Origin: Rhodococcus jostii RHA1
GTDB taxonomy: Bacteria > Actinomycetota > Actinomycetes > Mycobacteriales > Mycobacteriaceae
NCBI RefSeq assembly: GCF_000014565.1
Contig: NC_008268.1
Coordinates: 4,216,001 to 4,280,000, forward strand
Length of the DNA stretch: 64,000 bases
Reading direction: 5' to 3'
In this document: piece after piece, positions 25,683 through 32,743 of the stretch
How positions within the stretch are numbered: position 1 is the stretch's first letter
How the letters are laid out: each line of letters starts with the position of its first letter
Made by a program: the position numbers and the translations under genes
The notes under the pieces: model-generated
Told to the model about the DNA's origin: nothing
What the model saw: the letters and a program-made list of their open reading frames with translations, nothing else
Databases searched by the model: none

Positions 25683-25862
25683 ATGTTCGTGTGCATCTGC
25701 AAGGCAGTGACGGAAGACGAAGTGCACGAGCACTGCGCCGCCGGAGCTGACAGTGCCGATGCCATCGGGGAGCGTTGCGGCGCCGGATGGGGATGCGGGA
25801 CCTGCGTCGATCGGTTGAAGGAGATTCTGGAGCGGTCGGCCGCGAACAGCGTGGCCGCGTGA
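25683..25862 (+). CDS. bfd: bacterioferritin-associated ferredoxin
   Basis: A 59-residue protein. MFVCICKAVTEDEVHEHCAA opens it and CGAGWGCGTCVDRLKEIL follows: a CxC pair plus a later CxxC, the four-cysteine pattern of the Bfd-type [2Fe-2S] ferredoxin fold. Bfd docks on bacterioferritin at the heme and donates electrons to release stored iron. AAGGAG lies six bases before the ATG. The IdeR-like box upstream and the bfr gene 91 bp downstream support the function: iron shortage would induce the release factor. Confidence 0.9.
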   Translation: MFVCICKAVTEDEVHEHCAAGADSADAIGERCGAGWGCGTCVDRLKEILERSAANSVAA

Positions 25863-25885
25863 CGCTACCGCAGCACAACTGAATC

Positions 25886-25906
25886 CCGCGATCTTCGACA
25901 TCGCGG
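25886..25906 (+). terminator. hairpin between bfd and bfr
   Basis: CCGCGAT (25886-25892) pairs perfectly with ATCGCGG (25900-25906) across a 7-nt loop. There is no T tract. It could be a partial terminator that sets different levels of bfd and bfr, or a transcript-stability element. Confidence 0.4.
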
Positions 25907-25953
25907 TTACTGCCGGTGGTACGTTCGCCTCAACCAGGGCGAACGGAGAAGTC

Positions 25954-26439
25954 ATGCGCGGCGACGACGAAGTAATTGCTCTTCTCAACGAGCAGTTGAC
26001 CAGTGAGCTGACTGCGATCAACCAGTACTTCCTGCACTCCAAGATGCAAGCCAACTGGGGCTTCACCAAACTGGCCGACAAGACTCGGGCCGAGTCCATC
26101 GAGGAGATGAACCACGCCGAGATCCTCACCGACCGGATCCTTTTCCTCGAGGCGCTTCCGAATTATCAGAAGCTGCTGCCGCTGCGGATCGGGCAGGACC
26201 TGCGCGAGCAGTTCCATTCCGACCTCGCCATCGAAGTCGAGGTCGTCGAGCGACTGCGTCCGGGAATCCAGATGTGCCGCGACAAGGGCGATGCCACGTC
26301 GGCGAAACTGCTCGAGACGATCCTCAAGGAAGAAGAGGATCACATCGACTACCTGGAGACTCAGATCGAATTGATGGACAAGATGGGCGACCAGCTCTAC
26401 ATGGCCCAGCTCGTCGATCAGCCGCCGACCGTCGGATAG
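25954..26439 (+). CDS. bfr: bacterioferritin (heme-type)
   Basis: A 161-residue bacterioferritin. E18 (LTSELTAINQYF), E51 and H54 (IEEMNHAEIL) belong to the ferroxidase center, and M52 in the same motif is the heme ligand shared between two subunits. Later Glu and His occur in LLETILKEEEDHIDYLETQI. It stores iron as ferric mineral in a 24-mer with 12 hemes. GGAG precedes the ATG. It follows bfd, its electron donor. It is a different family branch from the two heme-free ferritins at 10.3 and 12.3 kb. Confidence 0.95.
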   Translation: MRGDDEVIALLNEQLTSELTAINQYFLHSKMQANWGFTKLADKTRAESIEEMNHAEILTDRILFLEALPNYQKLLPLRIGQDLREQFHSDLAIEVEVVERLRPGIQMCRDKGDATSAKLLETILKEEEDHIDYLETQIELMDKMGDQLYMAQLVDQPPTVG

Positions 26440-26543
26440 GTCGAAAACGGGGTGACACCCCCGGCGCGGAGTGCGAAACTGGGCGCGTGAGATATCCCGC
26501 CGCCCAGCCTTGACCCAGTTCGCAGCGTTCTCTCGCCGTCCGC

Positions 26544-27731
26544 GTGGTCGGCTACGTGTCCACGCGCGACCTCATCCCGCTCTACGGTCTGTACGACCTA
26601 TTCTTCGCCGACCACGGACTGAGTGTCGGTCAGATCTCGTCCGTGTTCGTCATCTGGTCGGTTGTGTCCTTCGTCGCGGAGGTGCCGTCCGGCGCGTGGG
26701 CCGACACCGTGTCTCGACGTGGCCTCCTCGTGTTCGCGTCCGTGCTGTACACGGCCGGATTCACCGTGTGGATCCTCGAGCCGTCGTACGCGGGATTCGC
26801 CGCCGGATTCATGTTGTGGGGCATCAGCGGCGCCATCCAGTCGGGCACGTTCGAGGCGCTGCTGTACGACGAACTCGTGGCGCGCGGCGCTGCCGGTGAC
26901 TTCGCGAAGTTGCTCGGCTACGCCTACTCCGGCGCCATGGTGTGCAACCTTCTCGCGACGCTGACGGCGGCGCCGCTCTACATCATCGGCGGATATCCGC
27001 TGGTCGGGTGGGTCAGCGTCGGCGCGACCGTGGTCCACGGAAGCTTCGCCCTGCTGCTGCCCGCGGCACCCAGGGTCGAGGAGGCGGACGAGACTCTCGA
27101 AGCCGCGGACGAACGACGGGGACTCGCGGCCCGGTACGCCACGATGCTTCGGGCCGGCCTCGGCGAGGTGACCCGCGAGGCGGTGGTCCGGCGCGGAGTG
27201 CTGCTGTCGGCGGTGCTGATCGCGTTCCTGGCGTTCGACGAATACTTCGGGCTGCTCGCGCGCGACGGCGGGACATCGACGGCGTCCGTTCCGCTGCTCG
27301 TCGCGATCACGGTGAGCGGTCAGGTCGTCGGCACAGCCCTCGCCGGACGCACGGCGACGATGCGTGCCCTCACGATGGGGCGGGCCGTCGCCCTCGCCGC
27401 GATCCTGCTCGGCGGGGGAGCGCTGCTCAGCGGTGTCCCCGGATTCCTCGCACTCGGCGTCGGCTACGGCATCCTCGGCAACGCGATGATCGTGTCGGAA
27501 GCGCGCGTGCAGGATGCGATCACCGGTCCCGCACGCGCCACCGTCACATCGGTGGCCGGATTGCTCGGTGAGGTGGCCGCGGTGCTGATCTACGCGGGCA
27601 TCGCCGTCGGATCACTGTGGCTGTCGGTCACGACGCTCGTCGCGGCACTCGCCGTTCCGGTGCTGCTGTCGGCGGTCCTGGTGCGTCGGTGGCTGCCGCC
27701 CGTCCGAGCCGACGCCCCCTCTGCCGGGTGA
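26544..27731 (+). CDS. major facilitator superfamily transporter
   Basis: A 395-residue polytopic protein with about 12 hydrophobic segments. IPLYGLYDLFFADHGLSVGQ leads into the first loop and EVPSGAWADTVSRRGLLVFA holds the conserved GxxAD-xx-(S)RR(G) motif of MFS proteins between helices 2 and 3. The middle has a ~40-residue cytoplasmic loop (VEEADETLEAADERRGLAAR). The only in-frame start after the upstream stop is GTG 26544, so the first helix is short. Substrate unknown. It follows bfr by 104 bp and may or may not share its transcript. Confidence 0.8.
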   Translation: MVGYVSTRDLIPLYGLYDLFFADHGLSVGQISSVFVIWSVVSFVAEVPSGAWADTVSRRGLLVFASVLYTAGFTVWILEPSYAGFAAGFMLWGISGAIQSGTFEALLYDELVARGAAGDFAKLLGYAYSGAMVCNLLATLTAAPLYIIGGYPLVGWVSVGATVVHGSFALLLPAAPRVEEADETLEAADERRGLAARYATMLRAGLGEVTREAVVRRGVLLSAVLIAFLAFDEYFGLLARDGGTSTASVPLLVAITVSGQVVGTALAGRTATMRALTMGRAVALAAILLGGGALLSGVPGFLALGVGYGILGNAMIVSEARVQDAITGPARATVTSVAGLLGEVAAVLIYAGIAVGSLWLSVTTLVAALAVPVLLSAVLVRRWLPPVRADAPSAG

Positions 27732-27771
27732 ACGTACCGTTCGACGCCTCAGGTGCGCCGAAGGGTACGTT
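27731..27771. terminator. bidirectional terminator hairpin
   Basis: A 17-nt arm at 27731-27747 pairs with 27755-27771 at 15 of 17 positions, around the 7-nt loop CTCAGGT. It starts on the last base of the MFS stop and ends 12 bp before the MBL-Rieske stop on the other strand, exactly where a terminator for both genes is expected. Confidence 0.7.
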
Positions 27772-27783
27772 CGCCCGCCGGGG

Positions 27784-29331
27784 TCAGAGCTTCGTGGACC
27801 GCAGTTCGTGGCCCTTGGACGTCTTGCAGCGCCCCGATTCGAGGTCCCACTGCCAGCCGTGCAGGTTGCAGGTGAGGTTGGTGCCGTCGACGACGCCGAA
27901 CTTCGACAGGTCGGCCTTCAGGTGCGGGCAGCGGCGCTGGATCTCGTACCCGCCGAGTTCGATCGACGCGGAGTCGTCGTGGGCTTCGGCGAACCAGCCG
28001 TCGGCGTAGGCGATGCGCTCGTCGGTGAGGCACTTGAAGAACGTGTAGAGGAATTCGTTGTATCCGCCGACGCGCCACGCCTCGAAGCGGGTGGACAGGA
28101 AGATGGTGTTCACCCAGTCGGGCTCGTCGTCGCGTAGCACCGTGCGCACCAGTTCGGGGGCGATGCGGAAGCCGTACCGGTACTTTCCGTCCTTCTCGCC
28201 GCGGGGGCGGACGGTGCGCTGCGGGAAGTCGAGGACGACGGTCTCGTCGCCCATCACCAGGCCGACGGGGTAGCCGATGCCGTCGCAGATCAGGTCGGAC
28301 TGCTTCATGATCGGCTCGAACTTCGCCTTGAGCGCCTCGAGGAGCGGCTCACCCTCGGCGGGGGCCCACGTGGCCTTCTCGGCAGCGAGGACCGGCGCCA
28401 TGCGCTTCGCCATGTCCTCGATGTACGCGGCCTTGTCGGAGAAGATCTTGTCGACCTCGGCGTCCGGGATCGGGTGCGTGAGCGTCAGCTCGCCGCCCTT
28501 CAGGTCCGCGGTCGACCCCGGGATCATCAGGACGCCGCCGTCGTTGCCGTGGATCCGCATCTGCTCGAGGAACGTGATCTGGTCGGGGAAGATGTTGCCC
28601 TCGTCACCCCGGTCGTCGTTCAGGTAGCGCAGTGCGTCGTCGAGGAACACCGGCGGTCCGGCGGACGGCACCACCCACGTGGCCGCGACCTGCTCGATGT
28701 AGCTGCGGCAGCGGTCCATGCCGCGCTGACGCTTCTGCTTGCCGAAGTTGGCCTTCGTCTTGGTGGGGATGTCGTAGACCATCGGGTACCAGATGGCGCC
28801 CGAGTACTGCAGCAGATGGATGTCGATCTTGCCGAACTCGTCGTGTAGAACGTCCATGTCGACGGGGCGTGCGTCGTTCATGTTGAAACACGTGGTCTCG
28901 CCGTCGGACACCACGAGACCCGAGTCGCCGATCGGACCGTCCGCGGGGGCGCGCAGCGCGATGATCATGATGTCGAGGTCACCCTTGGGGCCGGTGACCT
29001 TGTGTTTGACCGAATCCTCGGTCTCGAAGAACTTGTGGAAGCCCAGCGCCTCGAGTTCACGCCTGAGGTCCGGCACCGGGTAGTCGGGGAGCAGCACCGT
29101 CGCGTCCTTGTTGACGTGCTTGCTCAGGTTCTCCGGATCGAAGTGGTCCTTGTGCAGGTGCGACACGTACAGGTAGTCGCAGTTGCCCAGGGCGTCCCAG
29201 TCGAGCTGGGTGTTGTCCGGGAACGGGAACCAGGACCCGAAGTACGCGGGGTTCACCCAGGGGTCGCACAGGATCGAGCCTGCCTCGGTCTGGATATGGA
29301 ATCCGGCGTGTCCGACGCTGGTGACCTGCAC
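27784..29331 (-). CDS. metallo-beta-lactamase-fold / Rieske fusion protein
   Basis: A 515-residue two-domain protein. The N-terminal metallo-beta-lactamase fold shows YVSHLHKDHFDPENLSKH, with H58, H60, D62 and H63 of the HxHxDH metal site. The C-terminal ~60 residues are a Rieske [2Fe-2S] domain: C468-P-H470 and C488-N-L-H491. Its length and place match M. tuberculosis Rv3818, an uncharacterised Rieske protein. GTG 29331 follows AGGAGG with good spacing, so the 546-codon frame is too long. A redox-linked hydrolase or monooxygenase role is possible, resembling sialic-acid hydroxylase-type layouts, but unproven. Confidence 0.85.
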   Translation of the reverse strand: MQVTSVGHAGFHIQTEAGSILCDPWVNPAYFGSWFPFPDNTQLDWDALGNCDYLYVSHLHKDHFDPENLSKHVNKDATVLLPDYPVPDLRRELEALGFHKFFETEDSVKHKVTGPKGDLDIMIIALRAPADGPIGDSGLVVSDGETTCFNMNDARPVDMDVLHDEFGKIDIHLLQYSGAIWYPMVYDIPTKTKANFGKQKRQRGMDRCRSYIEQVAATWVVPSAGPPVFLDDALRYLNDDRGDEGNIFPDQITFLEQMRIHGNDGGVLMIPGSTADLKGGELTLTHPIPDAEVDKIFSDKAAYIEDMAKRMAPVLAAEKATWAPAEGEPLLEALKAKFEPIMKQSDLICDGIGYPVGLVMGDETVVLDFPQRTVRPRGEKDGKYRYGFRIAPELVRTVLRDDEPDWVNTIFLSTRFEAWRVGGYNEFLYTFFKCLTDERIAYADGWFAEAHDDSASIELGGYEIQRRCPHLKADLSKFGVVDGTNLTCNLHGWQWDLESGRCKTSKGHELRSTKL

Positions 29332-29384
29332 TGGTATGCCTCCTGGGAGCTGAGCGACTGTTCCAGAGTAGGCGTTCCCCCCAG

Positions 29385-29424
29385 GTGAGTGGCAATGCGC
29401 GCTCCAGCACACCATGCCACTCAC
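29385..29424 (-). terminator. terminator hairpin
   Basis: GTGAGTGGCA (29385-29394) pairs perfectly with TGCCACTCAC (29415-29424) around a 20-nt loop. It lies just downstream of the secreted-protein gene and upstream of the MBL-Rieske gene on the same strand, so it probably separates their transcripts. Confidence 0.6.
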
Positions 29425-29430
29425 GTGCGG

Positions 29431-30258
29431 TCAGGTCACTTCGCCCAGGCAGTAGCCGTCGGGGCCGATGGACAGCGTGACCTGCCTTGTGTTCGTCACA
29501 CCGGACACGTCGGTGACCGGAACGGACACTTCCAGGTAGTCGCCGCGGACCGGGGTGGCGGTCATCGCGTCGGCGGCGAACGCCGTGGTCCCGGCCAGGA
29601 CGTCGGGGTCGAGCTGGAGTGGCGGCCGGCCCCCGTTGCCGGTGCCGGACGGGTCCCAGGGGCTGAATCCGGGGCAGATCAGCGGGTAGGCGGCTTCGGT
29701 GTCCGCCCTGTTCACCGGCGCGCCCGACTCCCGCGACAGGAAACGGGTGACGGCGTACTCGGCGTCGGCGGGGGTGTAGAAGTCGACGGTCCCGGCGGGG
29801 TGGACGTGCGGGCAGGCGTAGCCGGAGGCGATCTCGCTGCGTTTGACGGACACCGTGGTGCCGCCGCCGGTCCACGAGACCGTGAACTGTCCGTCGACGC
29901 CGGGCCCGGCGAGCGCCCCGAGGATCGCGGACGTGTCGGCATACTGGCCGGCGGCCTGGGCGGGCGGCAGCGTCCAGCACTTCGCGGGGACGGTGCCGGG
30001 CCGGGTGACAAGGTCGGTGGCCCAGGCGCGGACGGCGTCGACCGCTGCGGGGTTGCCGGGCACCTCGCCGACGATCACCTGAGGCACCGGGGCGGGCGGC
30101 ACGGTGGTCGTGGGCTCGGCCGCGGACGTCGGCGCGGAAACGGTGTCGGCCGGAGGCTCCTCCGTCGGGATGCCGGACTGCGAATCGCACGCCACCCCCG
30201 CGCCGAGGATCACCGCGACGACCGGCGCGATGAGCGCCCTCCTGCCCCTGCCAGCCAT
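29431..30258 (-). CDS. secreted protein or lipoprotein of unknown function
   Basis: A 275-residue exported protein. MAGRGRRALIAPVVAVILGA begins a signal sequence that ends GAGVACD; GVAC is a weak lipobox, so it may be a lipoprotein. A Pro/Thr/Ala-rich linker (residues ~30-60) follows, then a folded region with AKCWTLPPAQAAGQYADTSA, SGYACPHVHPAGTVDFYTPA and LICPGFSPWDPSG. Six cysteines after the lipobox could form disulfides. I do not recognise the family. ATG 30258 is preferred over an upstream TTG. It is divergent from the plsC pair with 89 bp between. Confidence 0.6.
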   Translation of the reverse strand: MAGRGRRALIAPVVAVILGAGVACDSQSGIPTEEPPADTVSAPTSAAEPTTTVPPAPVPQVIVGEVPGNPAAVDAVRAWATDLVTRPGTVPAKCWTLPPAQAAGQYADTSAILGALAGPGVDGQFTVSWTGGGTTVSVKRSEIASGYACPHVHPAGTVDFYTPADAEYAVTRFLSRESGAPVNRADTEAAYPLICPGFSPWDPSGTGNGGRPPLQLDPDVLAGTTAFAADAMTATPVRGDYLEVSVPVTDVSGVTNTRQVTLSIGPDGYCLGEVT

Positions 30259-30347
30259 CTCCAGCGCGCCCTTTCTCTCAACTCCCAACCGAATGTCCGT
30301 CCCCGACGGCGGGCCAGATCGCGGATACCCGGCTACGCTAGCCGATT

Positions 30348-31103
30348 GTGGAACCCGTCTACCGAACCGTCATCGGCATCGCCCGCACCGTATTCGCCCT
30401 CGAGGGGCTGAAGTTCACGGTCGAGGGCGATCAGCACATTCCGTCGACGGGTGGGGCGGTGATCGCGATCAATCACACCGGCTACATGGACTTCACCTAC
30501 GCCGGACTTCCGGCCCGCAGGGTAAAGCGGTACGTCCGCTTCATGGCGAAGAAGGAAGTGTTCGACAACAAGATCTCGGGCCCGATCATGCGCGCGCTCA
30601 AGCACATTCCGGTCGACCGGGCCGCCGGCGCGGATTCGTACAAGGCGGCCGTCGACTTCCTGCGCCGCGGCGAACTGGTGGGCGTCTACCCGGAGGCCAC
30701 CATCAGCCGGAGCTTCGAGATCAAGGAATTCAAATCGGGTGCCGCGCGCATGGCGATCGAGGCGAATGTGCCGATCATCCCGGTGGTCATCTGGGGTGCG
30801 CAGCGGGTGTGGACCAAGGGGTTCCCGAAGCGGCTGGGCCGCACGAACACTCCCATCTCGATCGCCGTCGGCGAGCCGATCCAGCCGTTCGAACCCGCAT
30901 CCGAGCTGACCGCGAAGCTGCACGCCACGATGACGACGATGCTCGCCGACCTCCAGCAGGGCTACGACCACCCGGCGGGCGAGTACTGGGTGCCCGCGCG
31001 CCTCGGGGGCAGTGCGCCGACGCTCGACGAAGCGAACAAGATGGACGCCGCCGACGCCGAGGCGAAGGCGCAGTCCCGTCGGGCCCGGGAGACCGGCAGC
31101 TAG
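30348..31103 (+). CDS. plsC: 1-acylglycerol-3-phosphate acyltransferase (PlsC family)
   Basis: A 251-residue acyltransferase. INHTGYMDFT carries the catalytic NH-x4-D (block I), and GVYPEATISRSFEIKEFKSG is the block III substrate-binding motif, an E-x-T variant of the usual PEGTRS. Residues ~135-148 (PIIPVVIWGAQ) are block IV. It transfers an acyl group to lysophosphatidate or a related acceptor at the membrane. It matches the Rv3816c/Rv3815c group in position. GTG start. A close paralog follows directly. Confidence 0.88.
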   Translation: MEPVYRTVIGIARTVFALEGLKFTVEGDQHIPSTGGAVIAINHTGYMDFTYAGLPARRVKRYVRFMAKKEVFDNKISGPIMRALKHIPVDRAAGADSYKAAVDFLRRGELVGVYPEATISRSFEIKEFKSGAARMAIEANVPIIPVVIWGAQRVWTKGFPKRLGRTNTPISIAVGEPIQPFEPASELTAKLHATMTTMLADLQQGYDHPAGEYWVPARLGGSAPTLDEANKMDAADAEAKAQSRRARETGS

Positions 31104-31114
31104 AGAAGGTGGCG

Positions 31115-31846
31115 GTGGAGCCTGTCTACGCGGCTGTCGAGGCGACGGCCAAGGCGTTGTCCCTGTTCCAGGGGTTGAGGATGACGCGAGTCGGCCTGGA
31201 CAACATCCCCACCGAGGGTGGTGCGGTACTCGCGGTCAATCACACCGGCTACCTGGATTTCGTCCAACTGGCACTGGCGGTCGGTGCGGTGGACCGCAAA
31301 CTGCGGCTCATGGCCAAGGCCGAACTCGCGAACAACAGGGTGATGGCGTTCCTGATGCGTGGGTGCGGGGTCATCCCGGTCGACCGGACCGCAGGCGCGG
31401 GCGCGTACCTCGCTGCGGTGGAGCGGCTGCGCGAGGGCGAACTGGTGGGTGTATACCCGGAGGCGACCATCAGCCGGAGCTTCGAGATCAAGGAACTGAA
31501 GTCCGGTGCGGCGCGCATGGCGATCGACGCCCGGGTGCCGCTCGTGCCCGTCATCGTGTGGGGAGCCCAGCGGATAGCGACGAAGGGCAGACCGAGACAA
31601 CTTGGGCGGCATCGGTTCCCGGTCACCGTCGAGGTCGGCAGGCCGATCGAGCCGCGGGAACCGGCGGAGGCCCTCACCGCGACCCTGCACACGGAGATGG
31701 ACGCGATCCTGCGCCGGGTGCAGGACGGCTTCGACCATCCGGCGGGCGCGTACTGGGTGCCCCGGCGACTCGGCGGCAGCGCGCCGACCATCGAGGAGGC
31801 CACCGAGATGGACCGCCGCGAAGCCGAGGAACGGCGGGCCCGGTAA
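31115..31846 (+). CDS. plsC: second PlsC-family acyltransferase (tandem paralog)
   Basis: A 243-residue paralog of the preceding protein. It has the same start (VEPVYAAVEA against MEPVYRTVIG), VNHTGYLDF for block I, an identical GVYPEATISRSFEIKE block III and the same ending YWVPRRLGGSAPTI. The pair arose by duplication; Rv3814c-Rv3816c in M. tuberculosis are a comparable array. GAGAAGG lies before GTG 31115, 12 bases after the first stop. The two may prefer different acyl donors or acceptors; nothing in the sequence tells which. Confidence 0.87.
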   Translation: MEPVYAAVEATAKALSLFQGLRMTRVGLDNIPTEGGAVLAVNHTGYLDFVQLALAVGAVDRKLRLMAKAELANNRVMAFLMRGCGVIPVDRTAGAGAYLAAVERLREGELVGVYPEATISRSFEIKELKSGAARMAIDARVPLVPVIVWGAQRIATKGRPRQLGRHRFPVTVEVGRPIEPREPAEALTATLHTEMDAILRRVQDGFDHPAGAYWVPRRLGGSAPTIEEATEMDRREAEERRAR

Positions 31847-31890
31847 CGGCCGCCCGGTGGCGCCGCAGACTCGGCAGGCAGAATGGCTGG

Positions 31891-32712
31891 GTGAGCCCAG
31901 ACCGACCGAGCCTTGTAGCGTCCGATGTCGACGGCACCCTGATCGGGGAAGACGAGCGCATCAGTGCCCGCACCCGCGACGCCGTCGCGTCGGTGGTCGC
32001 GTCGGGAACCCCCTTCGTGCTGGCCACCGGCCGGCCCCCGCGCTGGATCCATCCCGTCGTCGAGGGCCTCGGCTACGCGCCGCTCGCCGTCTGCGCGAAC
32101 GGCGCCGTCATCTACGACAGCGACAGCGACCGCGTGCTCAGCGCCGCGACCCTCGACGTCGACACCCTCACGTGGCTGTCGGAGATCGCGCTCCGCGTGC
32201 TGCCCGGCGCCGGGCTCGCGGCCGAGCGTGTCGGGGTCAGCGCCCACGACGCCGCGACACCGCAGTTCGTGAGCTCTCCCGGTTACCAGCACGCCTGGCT
32301 CAACCCCGACAACACCGAGATGTCCGAGAACGAGGTCGTCGCGGCTCCCGCGGTGAAGCTGCTGATCCGGGTGCCGGAAATGTCCAGTCAGGCGATGGTC
32401 GACGCGCTGGCTCCGCGCATCGGTCGCCGGGCGGATGTCACGTTCTCCACCGACAACGGGCTGATCGAACTGTCGGCGTCGGGAATCACGAAGGCGTCGG
32501 GTCTCGCGCTGGTGGCGGAACGGCTCGGCGTGACGGCGTCGCACATCGTGGCCTTCGGTGACATGCCCAACGACATTCCGATGCTGAACCTCGCGGGCCG
32601 GGGTGTCGCCGTCGAGAACGCGCACCCCGACGCCAAGGCCGCCGCCGACGAGGTGACGGCCACCAACTGGGACGACGGGGTCGCGAAAGTGCTCGAGCGC
32701 TGGTGGTCCTGA
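31891..32712 (+). CDS. HAD-superfamily phosphatase (Cof-like)
   Basis: A 273-residue HAD phosphatase. LVASDVDGTLIGEDERIS holds the nucleophile and acid Asp (DxDGT), FVLATGRPPRW motif II, and ITKASGLALVAERLG with HIVAFGDMPNDIPMLNLAGR the Lys and acidic motifs III/IV. The alpha/beta cap between is of the Cof (IIB) type. Such enzymes dephosphorylate sugar phosphates or nucleotides; the substrate is unknown. The position matches Rv3813c. GTG 31891. Its 3' end forms half of a terminator hairpin. Confidence 0.88.
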   Translation: MSPDRPSLVASDVDGTLIGEDERISARTRDAVASVVASGTPFVLATGRPPRWIHPVVEGLGYAPLAVCANGAVIYDSDSDRVLSAATLDVDTLTWLSEIALRVLPGAGLAAERVGVSAHDAATPQFVSSPGYQHAWLNPDNTEMSENEVVAAPAVKLLIRVPEMSSQAMVDALAPRIGRRADVTFSTDNGLIELSASGITKASGLALVAERLGVTASHIVAFGDMPNDIPMLNLAGRGVAVENAHPDAKAAADEVTATNWDDGVAKVLERWWS

Positions 32713-32724
32713 GACCACCAGCGC
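32697..32724. terminator. terminator hairpin overlapping a stop codon
   Basis: A perfect 12-bp stem: GCGCTGGTGGTC (32697-32708) with GACCACCAGCGC (32713-32724) and a CTGA loop. The HAD stop codon lies inside the loop. It is 20 bp from the end of the convergent amidase gene and can serve both. Confidence 0.75.
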
Positions 32725-32743
32725 CCGAGAGGGTGAAACCCGA

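Noticed and set aside
26440..26470. GGGGTGACACCCC-like hairpin after bfr
   Set aside because: The usable stem is only four base pairs with a five-base loop, too weak to call a terminator.
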